This document shows positions 56,997-64,000 of a DNA stretch of 64,000 nt, piece after piece. The notes below the pieces were generated by a model. That model had not been told where the DNA came from. It worked only from the letters and a program-made list of their open reading frames with translations, and searched no databases. The translations under genes were made by a program, and so were the position numbers. Location of the stretch: NCBI RefSeq assembly GCF_015206995.1, contig NZ_JADEXR010000002.1:50249-114248 (forward strand), given 5' to 3'. Position 1 is the stretch's first letter; each line of letters begins with the position of its first letter. This DNA comes from an aff. Roholtiella sp. LEGE 12411 (GTDB lineage Bacteria > Cyanobacteriota > Cyanobacteriia > Cyanobacteriales > Nostocaceae).

Positions 56997-58586
56997 TTAA
57001 ATAGTTACTAACTGTTTTTCTTTCGTCTCCATTGGTGCGGAAAGTGCTGCTTCTAAGTCGGCGCAACCCAGCTTTTCTTCTAGGATTTTCATAACTTCGC
57101 GTCCGAAGTCGTTAGGGTTTTGTTGCCAAGCTTGCAAGCACACTTCGCCGAAGAATGAACCAAGAGGTTCAGGATTCCAAAGGAGTTTTTTGGCTGTCCA
57201 AGGCATCAAGCTCATTGGATCATATCCTGGTTTAAGGATGCCCTCTTTGAAAGCATATTCTTCTAAATGGGTATGGGGTTGCAGTCCAATAAAAAAGATA
57301 GCAGGTTCGACTTTCTCAGCACCAAAAATCCGTTCTAGTTCGCGGTGGTAGGCAATGGTTTGGCGAATGGTTTCGGGACGTTCGTCAATAACGTTAAAGG
57401 AGTAGTTGACAGAAACTAAGTCGTTGAAACCAGCTGCTTTTAAGTCACGGCAGTTTTGCAAGACGGTTCGCAGGTTGTACCCCATCCGCATTTTCCGCAC
57501 GAGTTCTTGGGAACCACTAGTAATCCCGATTTCAAAATAGTTCATCCCAGTTTTTGCCATCAAGTCGCACAACTCTGGTGTCAAATTGTCGGCTCTGATA
57601 TATGCTGCCCAATGGATGTCTGTCATACCAGAATCAACGATTTTTTGCAATAGTTCTACAGCATCATCGATAAATTTCCGCGCTGGGATGAATTGAGCGT
57701 CGGTAAACCAGAAATTCCGAATGCCGCGATCATATAGTTGCTGCATCTCAGCAACTATATGATCGGCTGGGTTGATGCGTACTTGTTTGCCTTCAACTAC
57801 GGTGTAGACACAATAGCAACAGTTATGGGGACAACCACGCTTTGTTTGGACACCTATGTAGAAGTCTTGTTCTTGGAGGTAATAGTTAAATTCGGGCCAA
57901 ATGCTTTCAATATAGTCGTAGTTACAGGCAGTTTTCTCCAGTGGGGTGGGTTGTTCATGAATTAGCCGTTTCCGTGGCTGAGTTTCTCCTACTACGTAAC
58001 AACGTTCATCTTGAAACTCTTTGTCACTTAAAAGTTTTTCCAAGAGAGTTTCCCCTTCACCCACAGAAATAATTGTCCCTTTAGGTAAGCTTTTACCCAA
58101 CTGTTCGTAAAACACGCTGACTGCACCACCGCCTACAACTACACGAGCATTAGAATTATATTTCTGGGCGCGTTTTAAACCGCGTTTGATTAATCCCAGG
58201 TTGCGCCATAATTCTACATAGTAAGCGATGAAGATTCGCAAACCGCCCAATCCGCCGCGTAGTTTCAATAGAAGATTCTTGGCGTAGTAAAATTCAAAGG
58301 CATTTTGCAAAGGATTACCACCGCGTCCGCCGACTGGGGCATATATTTGGATATCCCGCCAAGAAAAGACTAGCAGTGTCGGTTTAAATTCATCGACACA
58401 GCGATCCAAGGCGGCAGCATAATCTAAAGGTGGTACTGTTCCCAAATCAAAGATGCGCTGTTCAATATTGGAAAACTGCTTGTGGACATGATCACTAAGG
58501 TAGATAACCCCAATAGGAAAGATGGGGTTACAGGGAAGGCGAACGTAGAGAATTCGATTTTCCATCATGGGTGTTTTAACTTCCAT
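56997..58586 (-). CDS. B12-binding radical SAM protein, PSII high-light acclimation type
   Basis: 529 residues; the start may instead be 58568 or 58565 (MENRILYVRLP). The N-terminal part has a cobalamin-binding-like fold (RVVVGGGAVSVFYEQLG). The radical SAM core has KRGCPHNCCYCVY with CX3CX2C, and GITSGSQELVRKMRMGY. Relatives in cyanobacteria carry the name photosystem II high light acclimation radical SAM protein, as I recall from database naming. The reaction is unknown. It begins a four-gene run with the DICT-HD, pentapeptide and small unknown proteins. Confidence 0.85.
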   Translation of the reverse strand: MEVKTPMMENRILYVRLPCNPIFPIGVIYLSDHVHKQFSNIEQRIFDLGTVPPLDYAAALDRCVDEFKPTLLVFSWRDIQIYAPVGGRGGNPLQNAFEFYYAKNLLLKLRGGLGGLRIFIAYYVELWRNLGLIKRGLKRAQKYNSNARVVVGGGAVSVFYEQLGKSLPKGTIISVGEGETLLEKLLSDKEFQDERCYVVGETQPRKRLIHEQPTPLEKTACNYDYIESIWPEFNYYLQEQDFYIGVQTKRGCPHNCCYCVYTVVEGKQVRINPADHIVAEMQQLYDRGIRNFWFTDAQFIPARKFIDDAVELLQKIVDSGMTDIHWAAYIRADNLTPELCDLMAKTGMNYFEIGITSGSQELVRKMRMGYNLRTVLQNCRDLKAAGFNDLVSVNYSFNVIDERPETIRQTIAYHRELERIFGAEKVEPAIFFIGLQPHTHLEEYAFKEGILKPGYDPMSLMPWTAKKLLWNPEPLGSFFGEVCLQAWQQNPNDFGREVMKILEEKLGCADLEAALSAPMETKEKQLVTI

Positions 58587-59163
58587 CTTGCCAATATTTT
58601 GGGGAGAGTGAGAGAAATTCCAGTTTTAAAGCGTGTGTTTGTTTTGGCTACTCTGTATCTCACAGATGTAGCTTGACATATAAACGGATTTATAGTACTT
58701 ACTAACCTTCTGTTGGTAGCTGTGAAAATTGTTACATTTACCAAATGCATGGCATTTAGATAGAGGTTTTATGAAGATATTTTTCATATAGCTTTACGAT
58801 AACATTGAGCTTATTCATTAAGCGATGATCAAAGCTTATTAGTCCTGTGATAGATGAAGCAAAAAACTCTCTTCCTAGTTAGGCAACAAACAGGGGGATC
58901 GTCGTACCAATACTCTAATTATCTGCCTTAAGCGAGTTAAAGCATTTTTACCAGAAAAAAATATTAAAAACTTCTACGTATAGTGTATAATTCAAAAAAA
59001 TGCATGGATATTTACAAAAATTTTATAACTTTAAGATATTTCTTTAGATATAAATAATCTCCAAAGATTCAGTTGGTATTAGGAGTTACAGCAACCGGGG
59101 ATCAGCTGATGCTAGGCTGGGCTAGTGTAATGTAAAATTGTGGCGTAAAGCTCCTCAGCAGTT
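58587..59163. other. Divergent spacer between the radical SAM and DUF1830 genes
   Basis: 577 nt, AT-rich, no frame that looks like a gene. It must contain the promoters of both. A stretch of TTGACA occurs near 58671 without a matching -10 at proper spacing. Confidence 0.5.
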
Positions 59164-59559
59164 ATGGCTCAAATATTAGATCCTCTACCACCGGAGCAAT
59201 CGGGGAAAATTCTCTGCTGCTACGTTAATGCCACGAGCAAAATACAGGTGGCTCGCATCTCCAATATTCCCAACTGGTACTTTGAACGGGTTGTTTTTCC
59301 TGGGCAACGCCTCGTGTTTGAAGCTCCACGAAAAGCTCAAATGGAGATTCATACGGGTATGATGGCAAGTGCAATTTTATCCGATAAGATTCCGTGCGAT
59401 CGCCTGATGCTCAAAGAACCAAGCAGTTATGAATTTGATACAGACTTGTCAGCAGAAAAAGACCCTATTAATACCAAACCAATAGTACAGTCAATTAATA
59501 CAAAAACCGGAGATACTACAAAACCTTTACAAGTCGCTGGTTTAGCATCTGTTGATTAA
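59164..59559 (+). CDS. DUF1830 family protein
   Basis: 131 residues. ILCCYVNATSKIQVARI, then NWYFERVVFPGQRLVFEAP and a C-terminal low-complexity tail (INTK repeated) fit DUF1830, a small cyanobacterial family of unknown role. The N-terminal two-thirds form a probable beta-barrel. It is followed by a good intrinsic terminator, so it is monocistronic. Confidence 0.82.
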   Translation: MAQILDPLPPEQSGKILCCYVNATSKIQVARISNIPNWYFERVVFPGQRLVFEAPRKAQMEIHTGMMASAILSDKIPCDRLMLKEPSSYEFDTDLSAEKDPINTKPIVQSINTKTGDTTKPLQVAGLASVD

Positions 59560-59592
59560 GAAAAAAATTTTGCTCAATTTTGCCCAATTTGA

Positions 59593-59619
59593 GGGTTGCT
59601 GAATTCAGTAGCCCTTTTT
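59593..59619 (+). terminator. Intrinsic terminator of the DUF1830 gene
   Basis: The stem from GGGTTGCTG (59593-59601) and CAGTAGCCC (59605-59613, with wobble pairs) is directly followed by five T residues. It begins 33 nt after the stop codon. Confidence 0.75.
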
Positions 59620-59694
59620 GTTTATTGGTCAAGGGTCAAGAGTAATTGAATAAGCTAACTTGTCTAAATGTTGTATCTTTTCGTTAAGACCTTT

Positions 59695-59738
59695 ATTAGT
59701 CATTAGTCCTTTATAAACACAAATGACTAATGACTAAT
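59695..59738. repeat. Palindromic ATTAGTC element
   Basis: ATTAGTCATTAGTC (59695-59708) and GACTAATGACTAAT (59725-59738) form a perfect 14-bp stem, loop 16 nt. It is the intergenic form of the element inserted in glsF, and a small non-autonomous mobile or recombination-born repeat is the likely nature. Confidence 0.75.
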
Positions 59739-59856
59739 GACAATCTAACGAGTTAATGTACAACTTCAATGGATAAAAAAAGCTTACTCTGACTTTGGAC
59801 TGTTGACTGTTGAGTGCCCTCACGAGAAAATGTGCTTTTTTATAGCGCACTAAGGA

Positions 59857-60318
59857 ATGAATCTGCCTTCTTTTATTTGGTTGTGGAAAATAGCCGCTTG
59901 GTCTATGGGGTTGTCCCTAGTAGCATATTTGATGTTAGCTGTCACCGGCGTTTTAATGTTTCGGGCGAGAACTTTGCGAGAGTTTCCTTTTATTAACCCA
60001 TTTATGGGCGGAAATAGGGGAGTGCGATCGCTGCACTACATAATCGGTATCAGCATGGTAGGTTTAGTACTGCTACTGCTGGTAATTGGTATTGTTGGAA
60101 CTTTGGGACATTTTGGTTCCTTGGGACACTCGTCACACTTGGTAGCAGGGCTGATAGTGGTAGTGTTAGTTTTACTATCTGCTTTTAGTGCTACGCAAAT
60201 TCGTGCCAGACGAGCTTGGGCTAGACCTTTACACATTGGCGTGAATATTGTCCTGTTTGTGGGATTCGCCTGGGTATCTTTGACTGGTTGGAGTGTAGTA
60301 CAAAAATATTTACCCTAA
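59857..60318 (+). CDS. DUF4079-like membrane protein
   Basis: 153 residues with four transmembrane helices (about 8-32, 60-82, 93-112 and 127-147). Conserved-looking polar pieces are LHYIIGISM and SHLVAGL, whose His residues could bind heme. DUF4079 proteins are cyanobacterial/plastid integral membrane proteins of unknown function with a cytochrome-b561-like look. Downstream 125 nt starts another membrane protein on the same strand. Confidence 0.75.
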   Translation: MNLPSFIWLWKIAAWSMGLSLVAYLMLAVTGVLMFRARTLREFPFINPFMGGNRGVRSLHYIIGISMVGLVLLLLVIGIVGTLGHFGSLGHSSHLVAGLIVVVLVLLSAFSATQIRARRAWARPLHIGVNIVLFVGFAWVSLTGWSVVQKYLP

Positions 60319-60442
60319 TTAAATCGTCAGGAGAATTTCAACAGAGTGTTTCTCCGGAAGCTCTACATTTATGTTTATCCGCCTGAATGCTTGCCAGGTT
60401 CCCAGTTAGTATGAACTTAAAGCCAACAATCGTGATTGAGCC

Positions 60443-60997
60443 GTGACAGCCAACTCAGCCAATACCTCAGCTTCTATTTTTCGCCTATCTCCGTTAATTC
60501 GGATTACATTGTTGAGTCTATATCTAGCACTCACAGTACCATTACCTTTCTTATCGCAGGTAACGGCTGCACCTGTACCACCAGAATTATTATGGGTAGG
60601 GATTAGCATCGGCTTCGTTGCTTTATATGCGGTATTGACTGAACGAGTAATGATAGATGACCAAGGAATTCAGGTTACTTACCCCACTTGGGTTCCTCGC
60701 TTATTTCGTAAAGGTTGGAGCTTACCTTGGTCACAAGTCAAAGAGTTAAAACCTCGCACTACTGGACAAGGAGGACTGGTTTATTATTTCCTTAGCCAGG
60801 AGGGGAAAGCTTATTTACTACCAATGCGTGTAGCTGGATTTGCTCGTTTTGTGCAAATTGTGCAAGCGAAGACGGGTATTGATACTACAGATGTTCGCCC
60901 TTTAGCACAGCCATGGATGTACCTGATTTTACTGGGATTCACCCTGCTGCTACTATTAGTCGATGGCTGGACGATCGCCACAGCCTTAGCCACTTGA
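60443..60997 (+). CDS. Membrane protein with a PH-like cytoplasmic domain
   Basis: 184 residues from a GTG start. Two hydrophobic segments at about 18-40 and 49-66, then a beta-rich soluble region (ERVMIDDQGIQVTYPTW, then GWSLPWSQVKELKPR) that resembles bacterial PH-like domains, and a C-terminal membrane segment (about 158-180). The order TM-TM-PH-TM is odd for these families. Function unknown; the PH reading is a pattern guess. Confidence 0.65.
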   Translation: MTANSANTSASIFRLSPLIRITLLSLYLALTVPLPFLSQVTAAPVPPELLWVGISIGFVALYAVLTERVMIDDQGIQVTYPTWVPRLFRKGWSLPWSQVKELKPRTTGQGGLVYYFLSQEGKAYLLPMRVAGFARFVQIVQAKTGIDTTDVRPLAQPWMYLILLGFTLLLLLVDGWTIATALAT

Positions 60998-61014
60998 CAA
61001 CTAACTTAGAATTG

Positions 61015-61055
61015 GTCAAGGGTCAAAAGTCAAAGGTCAAAAGTCAAGAGGCAGA
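61015..61055. repeat. GGTCAAA-type heptad repeats upstream of the ABC ATPase gene
   Basis: About five units of GGTCAAG/GGTCAAA/AGTCAAA lie just before the ABC ATPase gene, followed by C-rich CTCCCAC/TTCCCCA units to about 61095. They extend the reading frame artificially upstream. Confidence 0.7.
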
Positions 61056-61121
61056 GGGGAAAACTTGCTCCCACTCTCCCACTTCCCCACTCCTTCATCT
61101 CCCTCATTGAACTTGGATAAT

Positions 61122-61919
61122 GTGACAGCAAGAGCCATACTACGGCTAGAGAAAGTTAATCTGTTTACAAAACTAAAAACCCAGCTTCCAGGTAATCAGC
61201 AGGGATATCCCATATTGCAGGATATTTCCTTAGAGTTGTACGTAGGCGATCGCTCCACTAACACCTGCGGTGAACGCCTTGCTATTGTAGGTTCACCTGG
61301 CGCTGGCAAAACTTCTTTATTACGCCTCCTCAATCGGCTGATTGAACCCAGCAACGGTAAAATCTATCTAGAAAATCAAGAGTATCGCCAAATTCCTGCT
61401 ATTCAGCTACGTCAACAGGTGACACTTGTATTACAAGAGTCGAAGCTGTTGGGAATGACAGTTCAGCAAGCCTTGGCTTATCCGCTGGTTTTGCGTGGTT
61501 TACCCAAACAGACAATTCAGCAACGAGTTAGTGACTGGATAGAACAACTACACATTCCCAGTGAATGGTTAGGGCGAACTGAGGTACAACTTTCTGCTGG
61601 AGAACGACAGCTAGTAGCGATCGCTCGTGCCTTAGTCATCCAACCGAAAATTTTACTATTAGACGAGCCAACCTCTGCCCTGGATGCTGGTACTGCTTTT
61701 CGTATGATGCAAATCTTAATCCAACTGAGTCAAACTCATCAAACCACAATTTTGATGGTAAATCACCAACTAGAGCTAGCCCAGATGTTTTGTACACGGT
61801 TATTACACCTAAAACAAGGTCATCTATTGGCAAATCAAAGTGTATCCGAAATAAATTGGGTTAACTTACGAGAAAGCTTGATGCAAGCAGAAGCCCAAGC
61901 AACTGAAGAATGGAGTTAA
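61122..61919 (+). CDS. ABC transporter ATP-binding protein (no adjacent permease)
   Basis: 265 residues from the GTG at 61122; TTG codons at 61107 and 61113 are alternatives, while the frame back to 61065 runs through repeat sequence. All ATPase motifs are present: Walker A GSPGAGKTS, Q-loop VLQES, signature LSAGERQ, Walker B ILLLDEPTSALD, and the H-loop His in MVNHQLELA. The insert GDRSTNTCGERLAIVG before Walker A is longer than usual. It resembles single-subunit importers or YbbL/FetA-type ATPases, but no permease gene is adjacent, so the substrate is unknown. Confidence 0.88.
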   Translation: MTARAILRLEKVNLFTKLKTQLPGNQQGYPILQDISLELYVGDRSTNTCGERLAIVGSPGAGKTSLLRLLNRLIEPSNGKIYLENQEYRQIPAIQLRQQVTLVLQESKLLGMTVQQALAYPLVLRGLPKQTIQQRVSDWIEQLHIPSEWLGRTEVQLSAGERQLVAIARALVIQPKILLLDEPTSALDAGTAFRMMQILIQLSQTHQTTILMVNHQLELAQMFCTRLLHLKQGHLLANQSVSEINWVNLRESLMQAEAQATEEWS

Positions 61920-61943
61920 AAATCACTACTCACAACTCAAGAC

Positions 61944-62720
61944 TCAGGACTGTGTTAATTGACCACTAAGTGTTGCACGTTGATTGCTAAATCTTTCTTT
62001 AGCTAACTTTGTTTGTGACTGTGAAACATTAACATTCAAAATTTCCATGTTAAAACGGTATCCTACATTGCGGATAGTTTGAATCAAACTAGGTTGGCGG
62101 GGATCAAGTTCAACCTTTTTCCGCAGCGATAAAACGTGAGTATCAATGGTGCGCGGGTTGTCGATGGCATCAGGCCACGCACGACGCAGCAATTCCGACC
62201 TACTCAGAGGCACTCCCCCGGCTTGCGCCAAAACATACAACAAACTGAATTCTTGGGGTGTTAAGTCGATGAACTCCCCTTGGAAGCGGACGCGGCGCTG
62301 TACTAAATCGATTTGCAAAGTACCATAATCCAAATAAGCTGGTGCTGTGGGTGTGCGCTTGCGGCGAATTAATGCCTCTACTCTTGCCAGAAATTCTTGC
62401 ATTCCAAAAGGTTTGCTTAGGTAGTCATCTGCACCCGCCTTTAAACCTGCGACAATATCAGCTTCATTACTACGGGCAGATAGCATGAGGATGAGAGGCT
62501 GCTGCTGACGATGCAACCAACGACAAAACTCAATACCATCACCATCAGGTAGATCAGCATCAAGGATGACCAGTGTTGGTTGATGGCTTAAAAATACTTC
62601 CCTTGCTTGATAAATACTGGCGGCTTGATGCACACGGTATTCCAGTTGTTGCAAGTGCCAACCCAGCAACGACCTCAGATGGGGATTTCCCTCAACGATT
62701 TCAATACAAACCGAACCCAC
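61944..62720 (-). CDS. OmpR-family response regulator with atypical receiver
   Basis: 258 residues. The receiver domain (1-120) keeps the phospho-acceptor Asp in VILDADLPDGDG, Ser in MLSARS and Lys in LSKPF, but the usual acidic pair at the N-terminus (DD/ED) is Glu-Gly in EIVEGNPHL, so metal binding may be weak. The winged helix (about 130-225) shows DLTPQEFSLLYVLAQ, the recognition helix NPRTIDTHVLSLRKK and IRNVGYRF. A Ser/Thr/Gln-rich tail of about 30 residues follows. No sensor kinase is adjacent. It is convergent with the ABC ATPase gene. Confidence 0.9.
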   Translation of the reverse strand: MGSVCIEIVEGNPHLRSLLGWHLQQLEYRVHQAASIYQAREVFLSHQPTLVILDADLPDGDGIEFCRWLHRQQQPLILMLSARSNEADIVAGLKAGADDYLSKPFGMQEFLARVEALIRRKRTPTAPAYLDYGTLQIDLVQRRVRFQGEFIDLTPQEFSLLYVLAQAGGVPLSRSELLRRAWPDAIDNPRTIDTHVLSLRKKVELDPRQPSLIQTIRNVGYRFNMEILNVNVSQSQTKLAKERFSNQRATLSGQLTQS

Positions 62721-63274
62721 GGCGGCAAGACCCCTTAGCGTTGATGACTTTCAAAGTAACAAGCCCATGCCCAAGGTTTTGTAGTCTTTGTTACTTCAAT
62801 TGCTATTATCTTTACATTTCCCCATAGGAAGAGTGGCAATATCTTTAATTTCTGCCTTGCCGAGAGCCGATTAGTAATATTCTTAAATTTTTGTTAGACT
62901 TATCAAAAGTTCTTTTGGCTAAATAGCTTACTAACTAGCAAGTTGTAATGTCCAAAAAAACTCTAACTAAACTAGCTAACGACTACCATAACTATCTTTC
63001 AGTCTCATGGTAAACTCGGATTCTATCTTAACAAAGATTGATCCCCGTACTTACCAATTAAATTTGGCTGTTAATAGAGAAAATCATAAAAATAGCTTGT
63101 TAAATAATCATATTCCGGGTTTTCTGGAATAGGATTTAGTTAAATTGTAGCTGCTGAATGTATTGCCCAAAGTAGATTTATAAGCTTTGAGTCAATGCCA
63201 AAATAAAAGTGAGACTTCACATTTCGGCGTGAATCATTTACAATTCTCATTCCAGAGAGATTAATACAGCAGTT
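62721..63274. other. Divergent spacer between the response regulator and DUF6761 genes
   Basis: 554 nt, AT-rich, no gene seen. It contains the promoters of both neighbours; I could not fix them by eye. No repeat array is present. Confidence 0.5.
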
Positions 63275-63523
63275 ATGCTCCAAGACACACAAACCATCCG
63301 CTATTACCAAAGACTTACCGACGCCTTCGCCGAGTTATGGAATCGCGGTTATCGCACGGATGATATGCGGATGTATTTGGATGGATATCTAGCCGCACTG
63401 CGACATGGTAACACTATTGAACCTTTTCTGATTCATCGTCTAGAAGAGGAAGCCAGTCGCTACTTGTACGATGGATCAAATTTTGCAGTGCCACAACCAC
63501 AGCCACAGCCTGATTACTATTAA
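63275..63523 (+). CDS. DUF6761 family small protein
   Basis: 82 residues, helical, soluble: IRYYQRLTDAFAELWNRGYR, then MRMYLDGYLAALRHGN, FLIHRLEEEASRYLYD and a Pro/Gln tail (PQPQPQPDYY). The sequence fits a short cyanobacterial family that I recall as DUF6761; its function is unknown. ATG start, monocistronic, followed by a terminator. Confidence 0.78.
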   Translation: MLQDTQTIRYYQRLTDAFAELWNRGYRTDDMRMYLDGYLAALRHGNTIEPFLIHRLEEEASRYLYDGSNFAVPQPQPQPDYY

Positions 63524-63642
63524 TGCCTTTGTCCAGGTCATTGATAGTAACCGTATATTGCCGCAGATGATCATAACATATTATCTGTATTGATAAACGG
63601 GTGTAGTGGTGTGAAATTTTGGAGTTGTATTGATAAAGTGCT

Positions 63643-63690
63643 TCCCCTCAACCACATCTTGGTCTTGCCAAGGTGACTGAGGGGATTTTT
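63643..63690 (+). terminator. Intrinsic terminator with nested stem
   Basis: TCCCCTCA (63643-63650) pairs with TGAGGGGA (63678-63685), and CTTGG (63658-63662) with CCAAG (63668-63672) inside it; five T residues follow at 63686-63690. It lies 120 nt after the DUF6761 stop. Confidence 0.75.
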
Positions 63691-64000
63691 GATCTAAATG
63701 TTAGGGCATGACGGCTAATATGCACTTGCACTAATGCCAAGGCTATTATTGTCTGTACATAAAATAATGCCATCACTTTTTAGTTAATGGCATTGCAATA
63801 TTTTTATGAGTTATACCAATTCTTTGTAAAGATACACTTTATTTACCCCCGTCTATTGCCGTTCCTCCTAATTACTGGAGTTTAGACTAAAGATAAGCGA
63901 GCGGAAAATAATACTTAGAAAAGTATGGATAAAAAATTGACATATCTGTTCAGGTGAAAAGTCACTGAAAAGAAAAGGCGGTCAGCTATGTTGAACTGAT
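63691..64000. other. Window end, no gene seen
   Basis: 310 nt without a complete frame. A TTGACA hexamer occurs at about 63938 but has no matching -10 in range. A gene may begin beyond the window. Confidence 0.4.

Noticed and set aside
56887..57066. 60-residue N-terminal extension of the DICT-HD protein
   Set aside because: The extension is low-complexity, reads through G-rich repeat-like DNA and is not part of a DICT domain; the ATG at 56886 gives the expected start.
58671..58700. TTGACA as a promoter of the DUF1830 gene
   Set aside because: No -10 hexamer lies at 16-19 nt, and the site is almost 500 nt from the gene.

Overview
The window looks like chromosome from a filamentous, probably heterocyst-forming cyanobacterium (Nostocales; Nostoc/Anabaena-like). 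The evidence is the very frequent HIP1 octamer GCGATCGC in genes and spacers, moderate-to-low GC, heptameric short tandem repeats (GGGTCAA, GCCCAAT) and ATTAGTC-type repeats between genes, and many families largely confined to cyanobacteria (DUF1815, DUF1830, DUF1997, DUF2839, DUF4079, DUF6761, DICT-domain and CHAT/TPR proteins, RNase E with the RRRRRRSSA tail). The species assignment is inference. No rRNA, tRNA, CRISPR array, prophage or transposase was seen.

Region 1 (1-9.7 kb): tail of an unknown protein, a TPR protein, an ECF-sigma-like protein, a membrane VOC-like protein, lysyl-tRNA synthetase with a KTSC tail, a Spy-like exported protein, an M48 protease, a DinG-like protein that has lost its ATPase motifs, DUF2839 and a polysaccharide deacetylase. 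Region 2 (9.7-19.2 kb): a 1.2-kb spacer followed by a membrane sugar-transfer block: a polyprenyl-phosphate-type GT2, an ArnT-like GT39, two PIG-V-like proteins and two tandem DUF2079 paralogues. This block is the best candidate here for an undescribed pathway; I read it as a lipid-linked sugar donor synthase feeding several GT-C-like enzymes.

Region 3 (19.5-33.2 kb): dxr (MEP isoprenoid pathway), a small membrane protein, a thioesterase, a TPR-CHAT protease-like protein followed by a decayed second CHAT copy, DUF1815, the ferredoxin-type glutamate synthase glsF and an exported phosphodiester glycosidase. glsF carries an in-frame 23-codon insert that matches a palindromic repeat found between genes elsewhere in the window.

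Region 4 (33.4-48 kb): a cupin, an IscA-like protein, then the str cluster rpsL-rpsG-fusA-tuf with rpsJ, which is spread out and interrupted by hairpins; a LON-domain protein, pheA, another GT39-like protein, DUF1997, and rne-rnhB with an 800-nt rne leader. Region 5 (48-64 kb): a TIGR03960-type radical SAM protein, a STAS protein, clpS, a CPBP protease, a four-gene set (B12/radical SAM, DICT-HD, pentapeptide repeat, unknown), DUF1830, DUF4079, a PH-like membrane protein, an orphan ABC ATPase, an atypical OmpR regulator and DUF6761.

Most of the window is housekeeping and conserved cyanobacterial genes arranged as single genes or short operons with wide AT-rich spacers.
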